DNA of 45,118 nt, from assembly GCA_023393525.1 (NCBI GenBank), contig JAEWKZ010000135.1:1-45118 (forward strand). The letters are read 5' to 3'. Position 1 is the first letter of the stretch; each line of letters starts with the position of its first letter. Source of the DNA: Pseudomonadota bacterium (lineage in GTDB: Bacteria; Desulfobacterota; Desulfovibrionia; Desulfovibrionales; Desulfomicrobiaceae). Positions 36,265-44,992 of this stretch are shown in pieces. The notes beneath the pieces were generated by a model. It saw nothing but the letters and a program-made list of their open reading frames with translations, searched no databases and had not been told where the DNA came from. The position numbers were made by a program, and so were the translations under genes.

Positions 36265-39200
36265 ATGGACAGTTTGGCGTTGGACAAGAAGATCAGCGAC
36301 CGCGGCAAGGAGTTCTTTGCCAGCATTTCCGGAGAGGCCCCTTCCATTTTCAACAAGGGCTGGTGGACCGGCAAAGTCATGGACTGGTCCATGAAGAACG
36401 AGAACTTCAAGGTGCAGCTGTTCCGCTTCGTGGACGTCCTGCCCTACCTGAACACCTCCGACTCCCTGACCCGGCACATCGATGAATATTTCGCCGGCGA
36501 CGACCAGGACGTGCCCAAGGTGCTCAAGATGGGCGCCGGCGTCATGGGCACCGGTCTCGGGGGAAAGCTGGCCGCCGGAATCCTGGCCAAGGCCATCCGT
36601 TCCAACATCGAGGGCATGGCCAAGCAGTTCATCATCGGCGAGAACACTTCCGACGCCATGAAGAACCTCAAGAAAATCCGCAAGGACGGGTTCGCCTTCA
36701 CCGTGGACATCCTTGGCGAGGCATCGGTCAGCGAGATCGAGTCCGAGGCCTACCTCAAGGAATACATGGAGCTGCTTGACGCGCTGAAAAAGGAACACGC
36801 CTCCTGGGCCGGCCTCGGCGGCAAGGATCTGGACTGGGGGCATGCGCCCAAGGTCAACATCTCCGTCAAGCCCACGGCTCTCTTCTCCCAGGCCTCGCCC
36901 AAGGATTTCGAAGGTTCGGTCCAGGGCATCGAAAAACGCCTGGCCGCCATCCTGCGCAAGGTCAAGGAAGTGGGCGGATTCATGCGCATCGACATGGAGC
37001 AGTACAAATTCAAGGACATCACCCTGGAAGTGTACCGCCGCCTGCGCTCAAGCGAGGAATTCCGCGATTATCCGCATCTGGGCATCGTGCTGCAGGCCTA
37101 CCTGAAGGATACGGACCAGGACCTGGCCGATCTCCTGGCCTGGGCCAGGGCCGAAAAACTTCCCATCTCCGTCCGACTGGTCAAGGGCGCGTACTGGGAT
37201 TCCGAGACCGTCATCGCCAAGCAGAACGGCTGGGACATTCCGGTCTGGACCATCAAGGCCGAGAGCGACGCCGCCTACGAGCGCCAGGCGAAGCTGATCC
37301 TGGAAAACCACGACATCTGCCACTTCGGCTGCGCCTCGCACAACATCCGCACCATCGCCGCCGTCATGGAGACGGCCAAGGCCTTGAACGTGCCCGATGA
37401 GCGCTACGAATTCCAGGTGCTCTACGGCATGGCCGAGCCCGTACGCAAGGGGCTCCTGAATGTGGCCAAGCGCGTGCGCCTCTACGCCCCCTACGGCGAT
37501 CTGCTGCCCGGCATGGCCTATCTGGTTCGGCGACTGCTGGAGAACACGGCCAACGAGTCCTTTCTGCGCCAGTCCTTTGCCGAGGAGGCGGAGGTGGAGC
37601 GGCTGATGGAAAATCCGGTCCTGACCGCGGAGCGGGAAAAAGCGCAGCGCGCGCCCAAGGCCGAGAGCGAGGCCAAGGGCTTGGCCCGCTTCGAGAACGA
37701 GCCCTTCGCAGACTTCACCCAGGAAGCCGTGCGACAGGCCTTCGCCGAGGCTGTGGCCGAAGTGCGCGCCCAACTCGGGAAGGAGTACCCGCTGATCATC
37801 GGCGGCCAGGAAGTGCGCACGTCCGACACGCTGCCTTCGGTCAACCCGGCCAATCCGAGCGAAATCATCGGCACCATCTGCCAGGCATCCACCAAGGAAA
37901 TCGACCTGGCCATCGAAGCGGCCAAAAAGGCGGCTCCGGCCTGGAAGGCGTTGTCGCCCGAGGATCGCGCCGGCTACCTGCTCAAGGCGGCGGAAGTCGC
38001 GCGCAAGGAAATCTTCACCCTCTCCGCCTGGCAGACCCTTGAGGTCGGCAAGCAGTTCGATCAGGCCCAGGCCGACGTGGCCGAGGCCATCGACTTCCTG
38101 GAGTATTACGCCCGCGAGATGATCCGCTTGGGCAAACCGCAGCGCATGGGCCGTGCGCCGGGCGAAATGAGCCGGCTCATGTACCAGCCCAAGGGCATCG
38201 CCGCAGTCATCGCCCCCTGGAACTTCCCGCTGGCCATCAGCTGCGGCATGAGCGCGGCGGCCATCGTGGCCGGCAACCCCGTGCTTTACAAGCCCGCCGG
38301 ACCGTCCTCGGTCGTCGGCTTCACCCTGTCCGAGATCTTCCGCAAGGCCGGCCTGCCCGCCGGGGTCTTCAACTACGTTCCGGGCCGTGGCTCGGTCATG
38401 GGCGACTATCTGGTCGAACACCCGGACGTGGCCATCGTCGCCTTCACCGGCTCCATGGAGGTCGGCCACCGCATCATAGGCAAGGCCTCGGTGGTCCACC
38501 CCGGCCAGAAGCAGATCAAGAAGGTCATCGCCGAACTTGGCGGCAAGAACGCCATCATCATCGACGACGACGCCGATCTGGACGAGGCCATCAGGGAAGT
38601 CCTGCATTCCGCCTTCGCCTTCCAGGGCCAGAAATGCTCGGCCTGCTCACGGGTCATCGTGGTCGAACCCATCTATGCCAAGTTCATCGAGCGTCTGGTG
38701 GAGGGAGCCAAATCCCTCGCCATCGGACCGGCCGAGGACCCGACCTACTTCATGGGCCCGGTGGTGGACGACAAGGCCCAGCAGAATGTCCTCAAATACA
38801 TCGAGACCGCCAAAAACGAAGGCAAGATTCTGCTCGCAAACCCCGTTCCGGCCACCGGCTACTACGTGCCGCTGACCATCGTCGAGGGCATCACCCCCGA
38901 ACACCGCATCGCCCAGGAGGAAGTCTTCGGCCCGGTGCTTTCGGTCATGAAGGTCAAGAACTTCGATCAGGCCATCGAATGGGCCAACTCCACGCGCTAC
39001 TCCCTGACCGGCGCCGTGTTCTCGCGCAGCCCCAAACACCTGGAAAAAGCCCGGGAACAGTTCAACGTCGGCAACCTCTACCTCAATCGCGGCTCCACCG
39101 GAGCCCTGGTCGAACGCCATCCCTTCGGCGGCTTCAACATGTCGGGCATCGGCTCCAAGGCCGGCGGCCCCGACTACCTGTTGCAGTTCATGGATCCCCG

Positions 39201-39270
39201 TCTGGTCTGTGAAAACACCATGCGTCGCGGCTTCGCACCCATCGAGGAGGACGACGACTGGATCATCTAG
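36265..39270 (+). CDS. putA: Bifunctional proline dehydrogenase / P5C dehydrogenase
   Basis: A 1001-residue enzyme oxidising proline to glutamate, with FAD in the first step and NAD in the second. The proline dehydrogenase barrel spans about 120-440 (LPISVRLVKGAYWDSE, YEFQVLYGMAEPVRKGL, RLYAPYGDLLPGMAYLVRRLLEN). The aldehyde dehydrogenase spans about 500-990 with IAPWNFPLAIS, the general base E757 in AELGGKN and the nucleophile C791 in GQKCSACS. There is no N-terminal RHH domain, so it is not a self-regulating PutA; the upstream Lrp-type gene probably regulates it. Electrons likely pass to the quinone pool. Confidence 0.97.
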   Translation: MDSLALDKKISDRGKEFFASISGEAPSIFNKGWWTGKVMDWSMKNENFKVQLFRFVDVLPYLNTSDSLTRHIDEYFAGDDQDVPKVLKMGAGVMGTGLGGKLAAGILAKAIRSNIEGMAKQFIIGENTSDAMKNLKKIRKDGFAFTVDILGEASVSEIESEAYLKEYMELLDALKKEHASWAGLGGKDLDWGHAPKVNISVKPTALFSQASPKDFEGSVQGIEKRLAAILRKVKEVGGFMRIDMEQYKFKDITLEVYRRLRSSEEFRDYPHLGIVLQAYLKDTDQDLADLLAWARAEKLPISVRLVKGAYWDSETVIAKQNGWDIPVWTIKAESDAAYERQAKLILENHDICHFGCASHNIRTIAAVMETAKALNVPDERYEFQVLYGMAEPVRKGLLNVAKRVRLYAPYGDLLPGMAYLVRRLLENTANESFLRQSFAEEAEVERLMENPVLTAEREKAQRAPKAESEAKGLARFENEPFADFTQEAVRQAFAEAVAEVRAQLGKEYPLIIGGQEVRTSDTLPSVNPANPSEIIGTICQASTKEIDLAIEAAKKAAPAWKALSPEDRAGYLLKAAEVARKEIFTLSAWQTLEVGKQFDQAQADVAEAIDFLEYYAREMIRLGKPQRMGRAPGEMSRLMYQPKGIAAVIAPWNFPLAISCGMSAAAIVAGNPVLYKPAGPSSVVGFTLSEIFRKAGLPAGVFNYVPGRGSVMGDYLVEHPDVAIVAFTGSMEVGHRIIGKASVVHPGQKQIKKVIAELGGKNAIIIDDDADLDEAIREVLHSAFAFQGQKCSACSRVIVVEPIYAKFIERLVEGAKSLAIGPAEDPTYFMGPVVDDKAQQNVLKYIETAKNEGKILLANPVPATGYYVPLTIVEGITPEHRIAQEEVFGPVLSVMKVKNFDQAIEWANSTRYSLTGAVFSRSPKHLEKAREQFNVGNLYLNRGSTGALVERHPFGGFNMSGIGSKAGGPDYLLQFMDPRLVCENTMRRGFAPIEEDDDWII

Positions 39271-39292
39271 CCCCCCCCCGGCAATGGCGATA

Positions 39293-39333
39293 AATCCCGC
39301 GCAAAGGCAGCGTCCCTTGCGCGGGATTTTTTT
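39293..39333 (+). terminator. Rho-independent terminator after putA
   Basis: AATCCCGCGCAAAGG pairs with the CCCTTGCGCGGGATT segment across a short loop, followed by seven T. It starts about 20 bases after the putA stop, so lrp-putA form one unit and the liv genes another. Confidence 0.88.
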
Positions 39334-39739
39334 GTCGCTTGGCCTTGCGGCCGCGAAACTCGTAATCGATGGTCTGTTGGGCTGTCGTTTCCGTGCGTTC
39401 GCGTCGAAACCGCCGGCAGAACGAATCGCCGGAAAAAGCCTTGCGCTGCGCGTAAATTTCGAATAAAATTCAGAACCTACAAGATTCAAAGAAGAAGCGT
39501 CACTCCCTGCTTTTTTCTCTCGAGCACTTGTCTCTTTTTGGAAAAAAATTGATTTTTACGCAGGTCTCCTGTAGTCTTTTTTTACATTTTTTACAAAATA
39601 GTTCCTGCTTTATCGTTTCCATCCCTTATTTTCCAGAACATCCCAGAAGGGGTTATCCGGACACTCCGGTTTCATATCTTACCGCAACCGGTTCGCAGCC
39701 TGCGAACCCAAGGGCTCTGCAACCTTCAAGGAGGACTTC
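39334..39739. promoter_or_regulatory. AT-rich upstream region of livK
   Basis: About 400 bases without a gene, AT-rich from about 39440. A weak sigma-70 candidate is TTGATT (39549-39554), 17 bases, TAGTCT (39572-39577). Just before livK lie AACCGGTT (39686-39693) and a perfect hairpin GGTTCGCA-gcc-TGCGAACC (39690-39708), 31 bases from the ATG, which may act in the mRNA leader or as an operator. AAGGAGG precedes the ATG. Confidence 0.5.
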
Positions 39740-40870
39740 ATGAAGAGAAAACTGTGTACACTTGGTTTCCTGACCCTGGCCCTCGTGGCGCTGTCCCTGG
39801 GATCGGCATGGGCTGAAACCATCCGCATCGGCCTCATGTGCCCCCTGACGGGCTCCTGGGCCAGCGAAGGTCAGGACATGAAACAGATTGTCGAGCTGCT
39901 GGCCGCCGAGACCAACAAGGCAGGCGGTGTGAACGGCAACCAGGTTGAAATCGTGATCGAGGACGACGGCGGCGATCCGCGTCAGGCCGCCTTGGCCGCG
40001 ACCCGTCTGACCACCAAAGAAATTTCCGCCGTTATCGGCACGTACGGATCGTCCGTCACCGAAGCCTCCCAGAACATCTACGCCGAATCCGGCATCCTGC
40101 AGGTTGCCACCGGATCCACGGCCATCCGCTTGTCCGAAAAGGGCCTGCCCCTCTTTTTCCGCACCTGCCCCCGCGACGACGAGCAGGGCATGGTCGCGGC
40201 CAAGACCCTGGGCGATCTGGGCTTCGCCAAGATCGCCATTCTCCACGACAACACCTCCTATGCCAAGGGCCTGGCCGACGAAGCCAAGTCCCTGCTCGAA
40301 GCCCAGGGCAAGACCATCGCCTTCTACGACGCCCTGACTCCCGGCGAGCGCGATTACAACGCCATCCTGACCAAGCTGAAATCCGCCGCTCCCGACGTCA
40401 TCTTCTTCACCGGCTACTACCCCGAGGCCGGAATGCTGCTGCGCCAGAAAATGGAAATGGGCTGGAACGTGCCCATGCTCGGCGGCGACGCCACCAACAA
40501 CCCCGATCTGGTCAAGATCGCCGGGAACCAGGCCGCCGAAGGCTACATGTTCCTGAGCCCCCCTGTTCCCGTCGACCTCGACACTCCCGAAGCCAAGGCG
40601 TTCATGGAAGCCTACCAGGCCGCCTACGGCAGCGCCCCCGGTTCCGTATGGGCAGTGCTGGCCGGCGACGCCTACCGCGTCATCGTCGAAGCCATCGCGC
40701 AGACCAAGGAAACTTCCGGCGAAAAGCTGGCCGCCTATCTGCAGAAAGAAATGAAGGATTTCTCCGGTCTGACCGGCAAGATCTCCTTCAACGAAAAGGG
40801 TGACCGCGTGGGCGACCTGTACCGCGTGTACAAAGTCGACGCCGCCGGCGCGTTTGTCCTGCAGCCGTAA
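39740..40870 (+). CDS. livK: Branched-chain amino-acid ABC transporter, substrate-binding protein
   Basis: A 376-residue periplasmic binding protein (Peripla_BP_6 type). Residues 1-25 are a signal peptide (MKRKLCTLGFLTLALVALSLGSAWA, cleavage before ETIRIG). The mature protein starts with IRIGLMCPLTGSWASEGQDMKQ, typical of Leu/Ile/Val-binding proteins. Family members also bind other amides or amino acids, so the exact ligand is open. It has a strong AAGGAGG site. A terminator-like hairpin follows, then livHMGF; this favours more binding protein than membrane components. Confidence 0.9.
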   Translation: MKRKLCTLGFLTLALVALSLGSAWAETIRIGLMCPLTGSWASEGQDMKQIVELLAAETNKAGGVNGNQVEIVIEDDGGDPRQAALAATRLTTKEISAVIGTYGSSVTEASQNIYAESGILQVATGSTAIRLSEKGLPLFFRTCPRDDEQGMVAAKTLGDLGFAKIAILHDNTSYAKGLADEAKSLLEAQGKTIAFYDALTPGERDYNAILTKLKSAAPDVIFFTGYYPEAGMLLRQKMEMGWNVPMLGGDATNNPDLVKIAGNQAAEGYMFLSPPVPVDLDTPEAKAFMEAYQAAYGSAPGSVWAVLAGDAYRVIVEAIAQTKETSGEKLAAYLQKEMKDFSGLTGKISFNEKGDRVGDLYRVYKVDAAGAFVLQP

Positions 40871-40876
40871 CAATCA

Positions 40877-40904
40877 GGGGCCCCATTCCACAGGGGCCCC
40901 TTTT
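40877..40904 (+). terminator. Intra-operon terminator between livK and livH
   Basis: GGGGCCCC (40877-40884), an eight-base loop, GGGGCCCC (40893-40900), then TTTT. Only 26 bases remain before the livH ATG, leaving no room for a separate promoter, so it should act as a partial terminator or as a 3' stabiliser of livK mRNA. Confidence 0.8.
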
Positions 40905-40930
40905 CCCAACATCTTGCCCCGACACACACT

Positions 40931-41836
40931 ATGGAAGAATTTTTTCAACAACTGACCAATGGATTGGCGGTCGGAGGCATCTACGCCCTTATCGCGCTCG
41001 GCTACACCATGGTCTACGGGGTCTTGAAGCTGATCAACTTCGCCCATGGCGACCTCTTCACCATCGGCGCGTACCTTGGGCTGACCCTGCTCGTCTCCAT
41101 GGGACTCTTCGACAAGATCGGCCCCCTGCCGGCCGTCATCCTTCTGGCTGTCATGGTCATGATCCTGGTCGCCATCATCGGGGCGATCCTTGAACGCGTG
41201 GCCTACCGGCCGCTTCGCCAGTCGCCCCGACTTTCCGCCGTGGTTTCGGCCCTGGGCGCGTCCATCTTCTTTCAGAACGCGATCATGGCCATCTACAGCC
41301 CCAAGTTCCTGGTCTACCCGCACGACATCCTGCCCAAGGCGGCCGTCACCATTTTCGGCTTGGACATCCCGGTCATGCGCATCATCATGTTCCTGACCTC
41401 GCTGGTGCTCATGGCGGCCCTGTATTTCTTCATCCAGAAGACCAAGATCGGCACGGCCATCCGGGCCGCGGCCATCGATCAGGGCGCGGCCAAGCTCATG
41501 GGCATCAACGTCGACCGGGTCATCATGCTGGTCTTCTGCATCGGTCCGGCGCTGGGCGGCGCGGCCGGACTCATGGTCGGCCTCTACTACGGACAGATCA
41601 ATTTCAGCATGGGCTGGATGTTCGGCCTCAAGGCCTTCACGGCCGCCATCCTGGGCGGGATCGGCAACATCCCCGGGGCCATGGTCGGAGGCCTGCTGCT
41701 GGGCGTCATCGAGGCCCTCGGCGCGGCGTACATCTCCATCGCCTGGAAGGACGCCATCGCCTTCTGCGTCCTGATCCTGATCCTCATTGTCCGGCCCACG
41801 GGCCTTTTAGGAGAAAGGGTGGCTGAAAAAGTATGA
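40931..41836 (+). CDS. livH: Branched-chain amino-acid ABC transporter permease LivH
   Basis: A 301-residue inner-membrane permease. NGLAVGGIYALIALGYTMVYGVLKLINFAHGDLFTIGAY at residues 9-48 is the diagnostic LivH N-terminus; about eight hydrophobic segments follow, with the EAA-like loop TAIRAAAIDQGAAKLMGINVDRV. The ATG has no clear ribosome-binding site upstream, which together with the preceding terminator suggests lower expression than livK. It ends in an ATGA overlap with livM. Confidence 0.95.
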   Translation: MEEFFQQLTNGLAVGGIYALIALGYTMVYGVLKLINFAHGDLFTIGAYLGLTLLVSMGLFDKIGPLPAVILLAVMVMILVAIIGAILERVAYRPLRQSPRLSAVVSALGASIFFQNAIMAIYSPKFLVYPHDILPKAAVTIFGLDIPVMRIIMFLTSLVLMAALYFFIQKTKIGTAIRAAAIDQGAAKLMGINVDRVIMLVFCIGPALGGAAGLMVGLYYGQINFSMGWMFGLKAFTAAILGGIGNIPGAMVGGLLLGVIEALGAAYISIAWKDAIAFCVLILILIVRPTGLLGERVAEKV

Positions 41837-42789
41837 AATCTACCAATATCCTCTATCTCGCCTTCGCCCTGATCATGGCGTCCTGTCCCATGTTCCTGAA
41901 CGCCTACTGGACCGACGTCTTCAACAACGTCGGCCTCTACACCATTCTGGCCCTGAGCCTCAACGTCATCCTCGGCCATGCGGGACTGTTCCACATGGGA
42001 CACGCCGCGTTCTACGCCATCGGCGCCTATGTCACGGCCATCCTGAACACCACCTTCGGCATTCCCGTGCTCTGGAGCATGCCCCTGGCCGGAATCATGG
42101 CCGGGCTCTTCGCCATGATCGTGGCCAGGCCCATCATCCATCTGCGCGGAGACTATCTGCTCATCGTGACCATCGGCATTGTCGAAATCGTGCGCATCGC
42201 GCTCATCAACAATGTTTTCGACATCACCGGCGGCGCCAACGGCATCTTCGGCATCAGCAGGCCCACGGTCTTCGGCTACAAGATCTCCAAGCCGGACCAG
42301 TTCTTTTACCTGATCTGGGGTTTCGCCGCCGTGACCATCTTCCTTCTCCTGCGGCTTGAGCATTCACGCTTCGGGCGCGCGCTCATGTACATCAAGGAGG
42401 ACGAGGTCGCCGCCGGCGGAAGCGGCATCAACGTCGCGCACCACAAGCTGGTGGCCTTTGTCATCGGCGCGGTCTGGGCCGGAATGTGCGGCACCATCTA
42501 CGCCTCCAAGATGACCATCATCGCCCCGGAGTCCTTTTCCTTCGCCGAATCCGTGGTCCTCTTCACCATCGTCATCCTTGGCGGCTCCGGCAGCATTCCC
42601 GGGGTCATTCTGGGCGCGTTCCTCCTGGTCGGCCTGCCCGAAGTCTTCCGCGGGCTGGCCGAATACCGCATGCTGGTCTTTGGCGCGGCCATGGTCCTGA
42701 TGATGATCTTCAGGAACCAGGGTCTGCTCCCCCCCGGCCCGAAAAACTACAACGTCGCGGACCTTCTTCCAGCCGGAGGTCGCAAATGA
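41833..42789 (+). CDS. livM: Branched-chain amino-acid ABC transporter permease LivM
   Basis: A 318-residue second permease, partner of LivH. Family blocks: YTILALSLNVILGHAGLFHMGHAAFYAIGAYV (about 36-67), ITGGANGIFGI, and the coupling loop RALMYIKEDEVAAGGSGINVAHHKL. The ATG overlaps the livH stop and its stop overlaps livG (both ATGA), so the subunits are made in step. In the coupling loop the usual AAES word is replaced by DEVAAGGSG, which is within family variation as far as I can judge. Confidence 0.95.
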   Translation: MKSTNILYLAFALIMASCPMFLNAYWTDVFNNVGLYTILALSLNVILGHAGLFHMGHAAFYAIGAYVTAILNTTFGIPVLWSMPLAGIMAGLFAMIVARPIIHLRGDYLLIVTIGIVEIVRIALINNVFDITGGANGIFGISRPTVFGYKISKPDQFFYLIWGFAAVTIFLLLRLEHSRFGRALMYIKEDEVAAGGSGINVAHHKLVAFVIGAVWAGMCGTIYASKMTIIAPESFSFAESVVLFTIVILGGSGSIPGVILGAFLLVGLPEVFRGLAEYRMLVFGAAMVLMMIFRNQGLLPPGPKNYNVADLLPAGGRK

Positions 42790-43550
42790 CGCTCCTGTCC
42801 ATCGACAATCTGAGTAAAAGCTTCGGTGGCCTCATGGCCGTGAACGAAGTCTCCTTTGACGTGGAAGCCGGCAGCATCGTGGGCCTGATCGGACCCAACG
42901 GCGCAGGCAAGACCACGGTTTTCAACCTCATCACCGGAAACTATCAGCCCAACACGGGCACGGTGCTCTTTGATGGGGACAACCTGGTCGGCCTGCCCAC
43001 CCACACCATCGTGGAGAAGGGCATCGCCCGCACGTTCCAGACCATCCGCCTGTTCCAGAACATGAGCGTGCTGGAGAACGTGCTGGCCGGAGGGCACTGC
43101 CGCATGCGCGCCGGTTCCCTGGCCGCCATGCTGCGCACCCCTGCCCAGCGCCGCGAAGAAAAGGAAGCCATGCGACAGTCCATGGCCGAGCTGGAATTTG
43201 TCGGCCTGGCCCACGAATGGCAGAACAAGGCCAAAAACCTGTCCTACGGCAATCAGCGGCTGCTCGAGATCGCCCGCGCCCTGGCCACCAAGCCCAAGCT
43301 CATCGTTCTCGACGAACCGGCCGGGGGCATGAACGATCAGGAAACCCAGGACCTTATCCGCCTCATACGCGCCATTCAGGATCGCGGCATCACGGTCCTC
43401 TTGATCGAACACGACATGGGGCTGGTCATGCGCGTCTGTTCGTCCCTGGTGGTGCTCGAGCATGGTGCGAAAATCGCGTCCGGCACTCCCGGAGAGATCC
43501 AGACCAACCCGCGCGTCATCGAAGCCTACCTCGGTGTCGACTCCGAATAA
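42786..43550 (+). CDS. livG: Branched-chain amino-acid ABC transporter ATPase LivG
   Basis: 254 residues. Walker A GPNGAGKTT (36-44), signature LSYGNQRLLEIARAL, Walker B LIVLDEPAGGMN and the D-loop/H-loop VLLIEHDMGLVM are intact. The TPAQRREEKEAM segment in the helical domain is typical of LivG. The start at 42786 overlaps the livM stop; the open frame that continues upstream is a shadow of livM. It forms the ATPase pair with LivF, encoded ten bases downstream. Confidence 0.95.
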   Translation: MTLLSIDNLSKSFGGLMAVNEVSFDVEAGSIVGLIGPNGAGKTTVFNLITGNYQPNTGTVLFDGDNLVGLPTHTIVEKGIARTFQTIRLFQNMSVLENVLAGGHCRMRAGSLAAMLRTPAQRREEKEAMRQSMAELEFVGLAHEWQNKAKNLSYGNQRLLEIARALATKPKLIVLDEPAGGMNDQETQDLIRLIRAIQDRGITVLLIEHDMGLVMRVCSSLVVLEHGAKIASGTPGEIQTNPRVIEAYLGVDSE

Positions 43551-43559
43551 GGGAATTCC

Positions 43560-44273
43560 ATGCTGCTAAAAATCGAAAACCTGCGCGTGAACTACGGCAA
43601 CGTCGAAGCCCTGCACGGGATCAATCTCGAAGTGGGCGAAGGCGAAATCGTGACCATTCTCGGAGCCAACGGCGCCGGGAAGTCAACCACGTTGAACGCC
43701 ATCAGCGGCCTGGTCAACATCACCGGGGGGTCGATTCACTTCCGTGACACCGCCCTGCACAAGCTGCCCGCCCACGAGATCGTCAAGCACAAAATCACCC
43801 AAAGTCCCGAAGGACGCCGCGTCTTCACCACTCTGACCGTGCACGAGAACCTTTCCCTGGGGGCGTTCACATCCACCAACACCGAGCGCATCCAGAAAAG
43901 CCTGAAATGGATTTACGAACTCTTCCCGCGCCTGCTGGAACGAAGCAAGCAGCTGGCCGGGACCTTGAGCGGCGGGGAACAGCAGATGCTGGCCATCGGA
44001 CGGGCGCTGATGGCCAATCCCAAGATCCTGCTCCTTGACGAGCCAAGCCTCGGCCTGGCCCCAATCCTGGTCAAATCGATCTTCGACACTGTCCGGGAGA
44101 TCAACAAGGTCGGCGTGACCGTCATCCTGGTCGAACAGAACGCCAAGGCCGCCCTCAAGCTCGCCCACCGCGGCTATGTCATGGAAGTGGGCAACATCGT
44201 CCTGGCCGATACAGCGGTCAACCTGCTCAAGAACGAACAGGTTCAGCAAGCCTATCTGGGCGGCGGACACTAA
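43560..44273 (+). CDS. livF: Branched-chain amino-acid ABC transporter ATPase LivF
   Basis: 237 residues, the shorter of the two ATPases. Walker A GANGAGKST (35-43), Q-loop region ITQSPEGRRVFTTLTVHENL, signature LSGGEQQMLAIGRAL and Walker B ILLLDEPSLGLAP all present. It has a GGAATTCC ATG context with only a weak ribosome-binding site. It is the last gene of the operon and is followed by a strong terminator. Confidence 0.95.
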   Translation: MLLKIENLRVNYGNVEALHGINLEVGEGEIVTILGANGAGKSTTLNAISGLVNITGGSIHFRDTALHKLPAHEIVKHKITQSPEGRRVFTTLTVHENLSLGAFTSTNTERIQKSLKWIYELFPRLLERSKQLAGTLSGGEQQMLAIGRALMANPKILLLDEPSLGLAPILVKSIFDTVREINKVGVTVILVEQNAKAALKLAHRGYVMEVGNIVLADTAVNLLKNEQVQQAYLGGGH

Positions 44274-44292
44274 AACCGCCTGCCCTTGAACG

Positions 44293-44329
44293 CAAAAAGC
44301 CATGTCGAGGCTCTCGGCATGGCTTTTTT
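44293..44329 (+). terminator. Rho-independent terminator after livF
   Basis: AAAAAGCCATG..CGA pairs with TCG.CATGGCTTTTTT; the loop is short and six T end the element. It closes the liv operon and, with its A-run on the other side, may also stop the convergent EVE-domain transcript. Confidence 0.85.
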
Positions 44330-44457
44330 GCGTCCACGCCGCATCCGCCCTTTGCGCAGAATAAAAAACCAACAAACGTGTTCAAGGGAACCGCAACCCG
44401 CCGGCGCGAACACTCATCGCACGGAAAGGCGCGGATGGACCGGATGCATTCCCGGCG

Positions 44458-44919
44458 TCATTGTCGGCCCAGGCGGCAGACGATCATGAATTCCTCCTCC
44501 GTGACCGGCATCACGGACAGACGCGACCCCTTTTTCAAAAGCTCCATCTTTTCCAACCCCCTTACGCCTCGCAGCGAGGCCAACGGAACCGGTTGGGCAA
44601 ACTTTTCCACGAACTGCACATCGACCATGAACCACAACGGCCGCTCCCGCGTCGACTTCGGATCAAAATGCCTGTCCTTGGGGTCCCAGGCCGTGTGGTC
44701 CGGATAGCTTTCGCTGGCCACCCTGGCGATGCCGACCACGGAAGGATTCGTCACGCTGTGGTAAAAGAGGATATGATCGCCGACGCTCATCCCGTCGCGC
44801 ATGAAATTGCGGGCCTGATAGTTGCGCACCCCGTCCCAACTGGTGACACCGCCTGGCAGAGCGGCCAGATCATCGATGGAAAAGCATCCCGGTTCCGTCT
44901 TCATCAACCAATACTTCAT
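44458..44919 (-). CDS. EVE-domain protein (thymocyte nuclear protein 1-like)
   Basis: A 153-residue single EVE domain, a PUA-like fold thought to bind modified bases in DNA or RNA. KYWLMKTEPGCFSIDDL at the N-terminus, the WDGVRNYQARNFMRDGMSVGDHILFYHS core and the PSVVGIARVASESYPD block are diagnostic. The start is set at ATG 44919 (MKYWLMK), five bases after GGAGG; ATG 44922 is possible. EVE proteins often neighbour restriction or defence genes, but none is visible here. The likely intron end lies just upstream. Confidence 0.92.
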   Translation of the reverse strand: MKYWLMKTEPGCFSIDDLAALPGGVTSWDGVRNYQARNFMRDGMSVGDHILFYHSVTNPSVVGIARVASESYPDHTAWDPKDRHFDPKSTRERPLWFMVDVQFVEKFAQPVPLASLRGVRGLEKMELLKKGSRLSVMPVTEEEFMIVCRLGRQ

Positions 44920-44992
44920 CATCCCCTCCACAGATTGAATGTGCGGTCATGCTCGCAGAAACGAACCGCCTTCGCAATGTCTTCGCGCGAAA

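Noticed and set aside
37048..38607. 519-codon frame on the minus strand
   Set aside because: Antisense to putA, no recognisable features.
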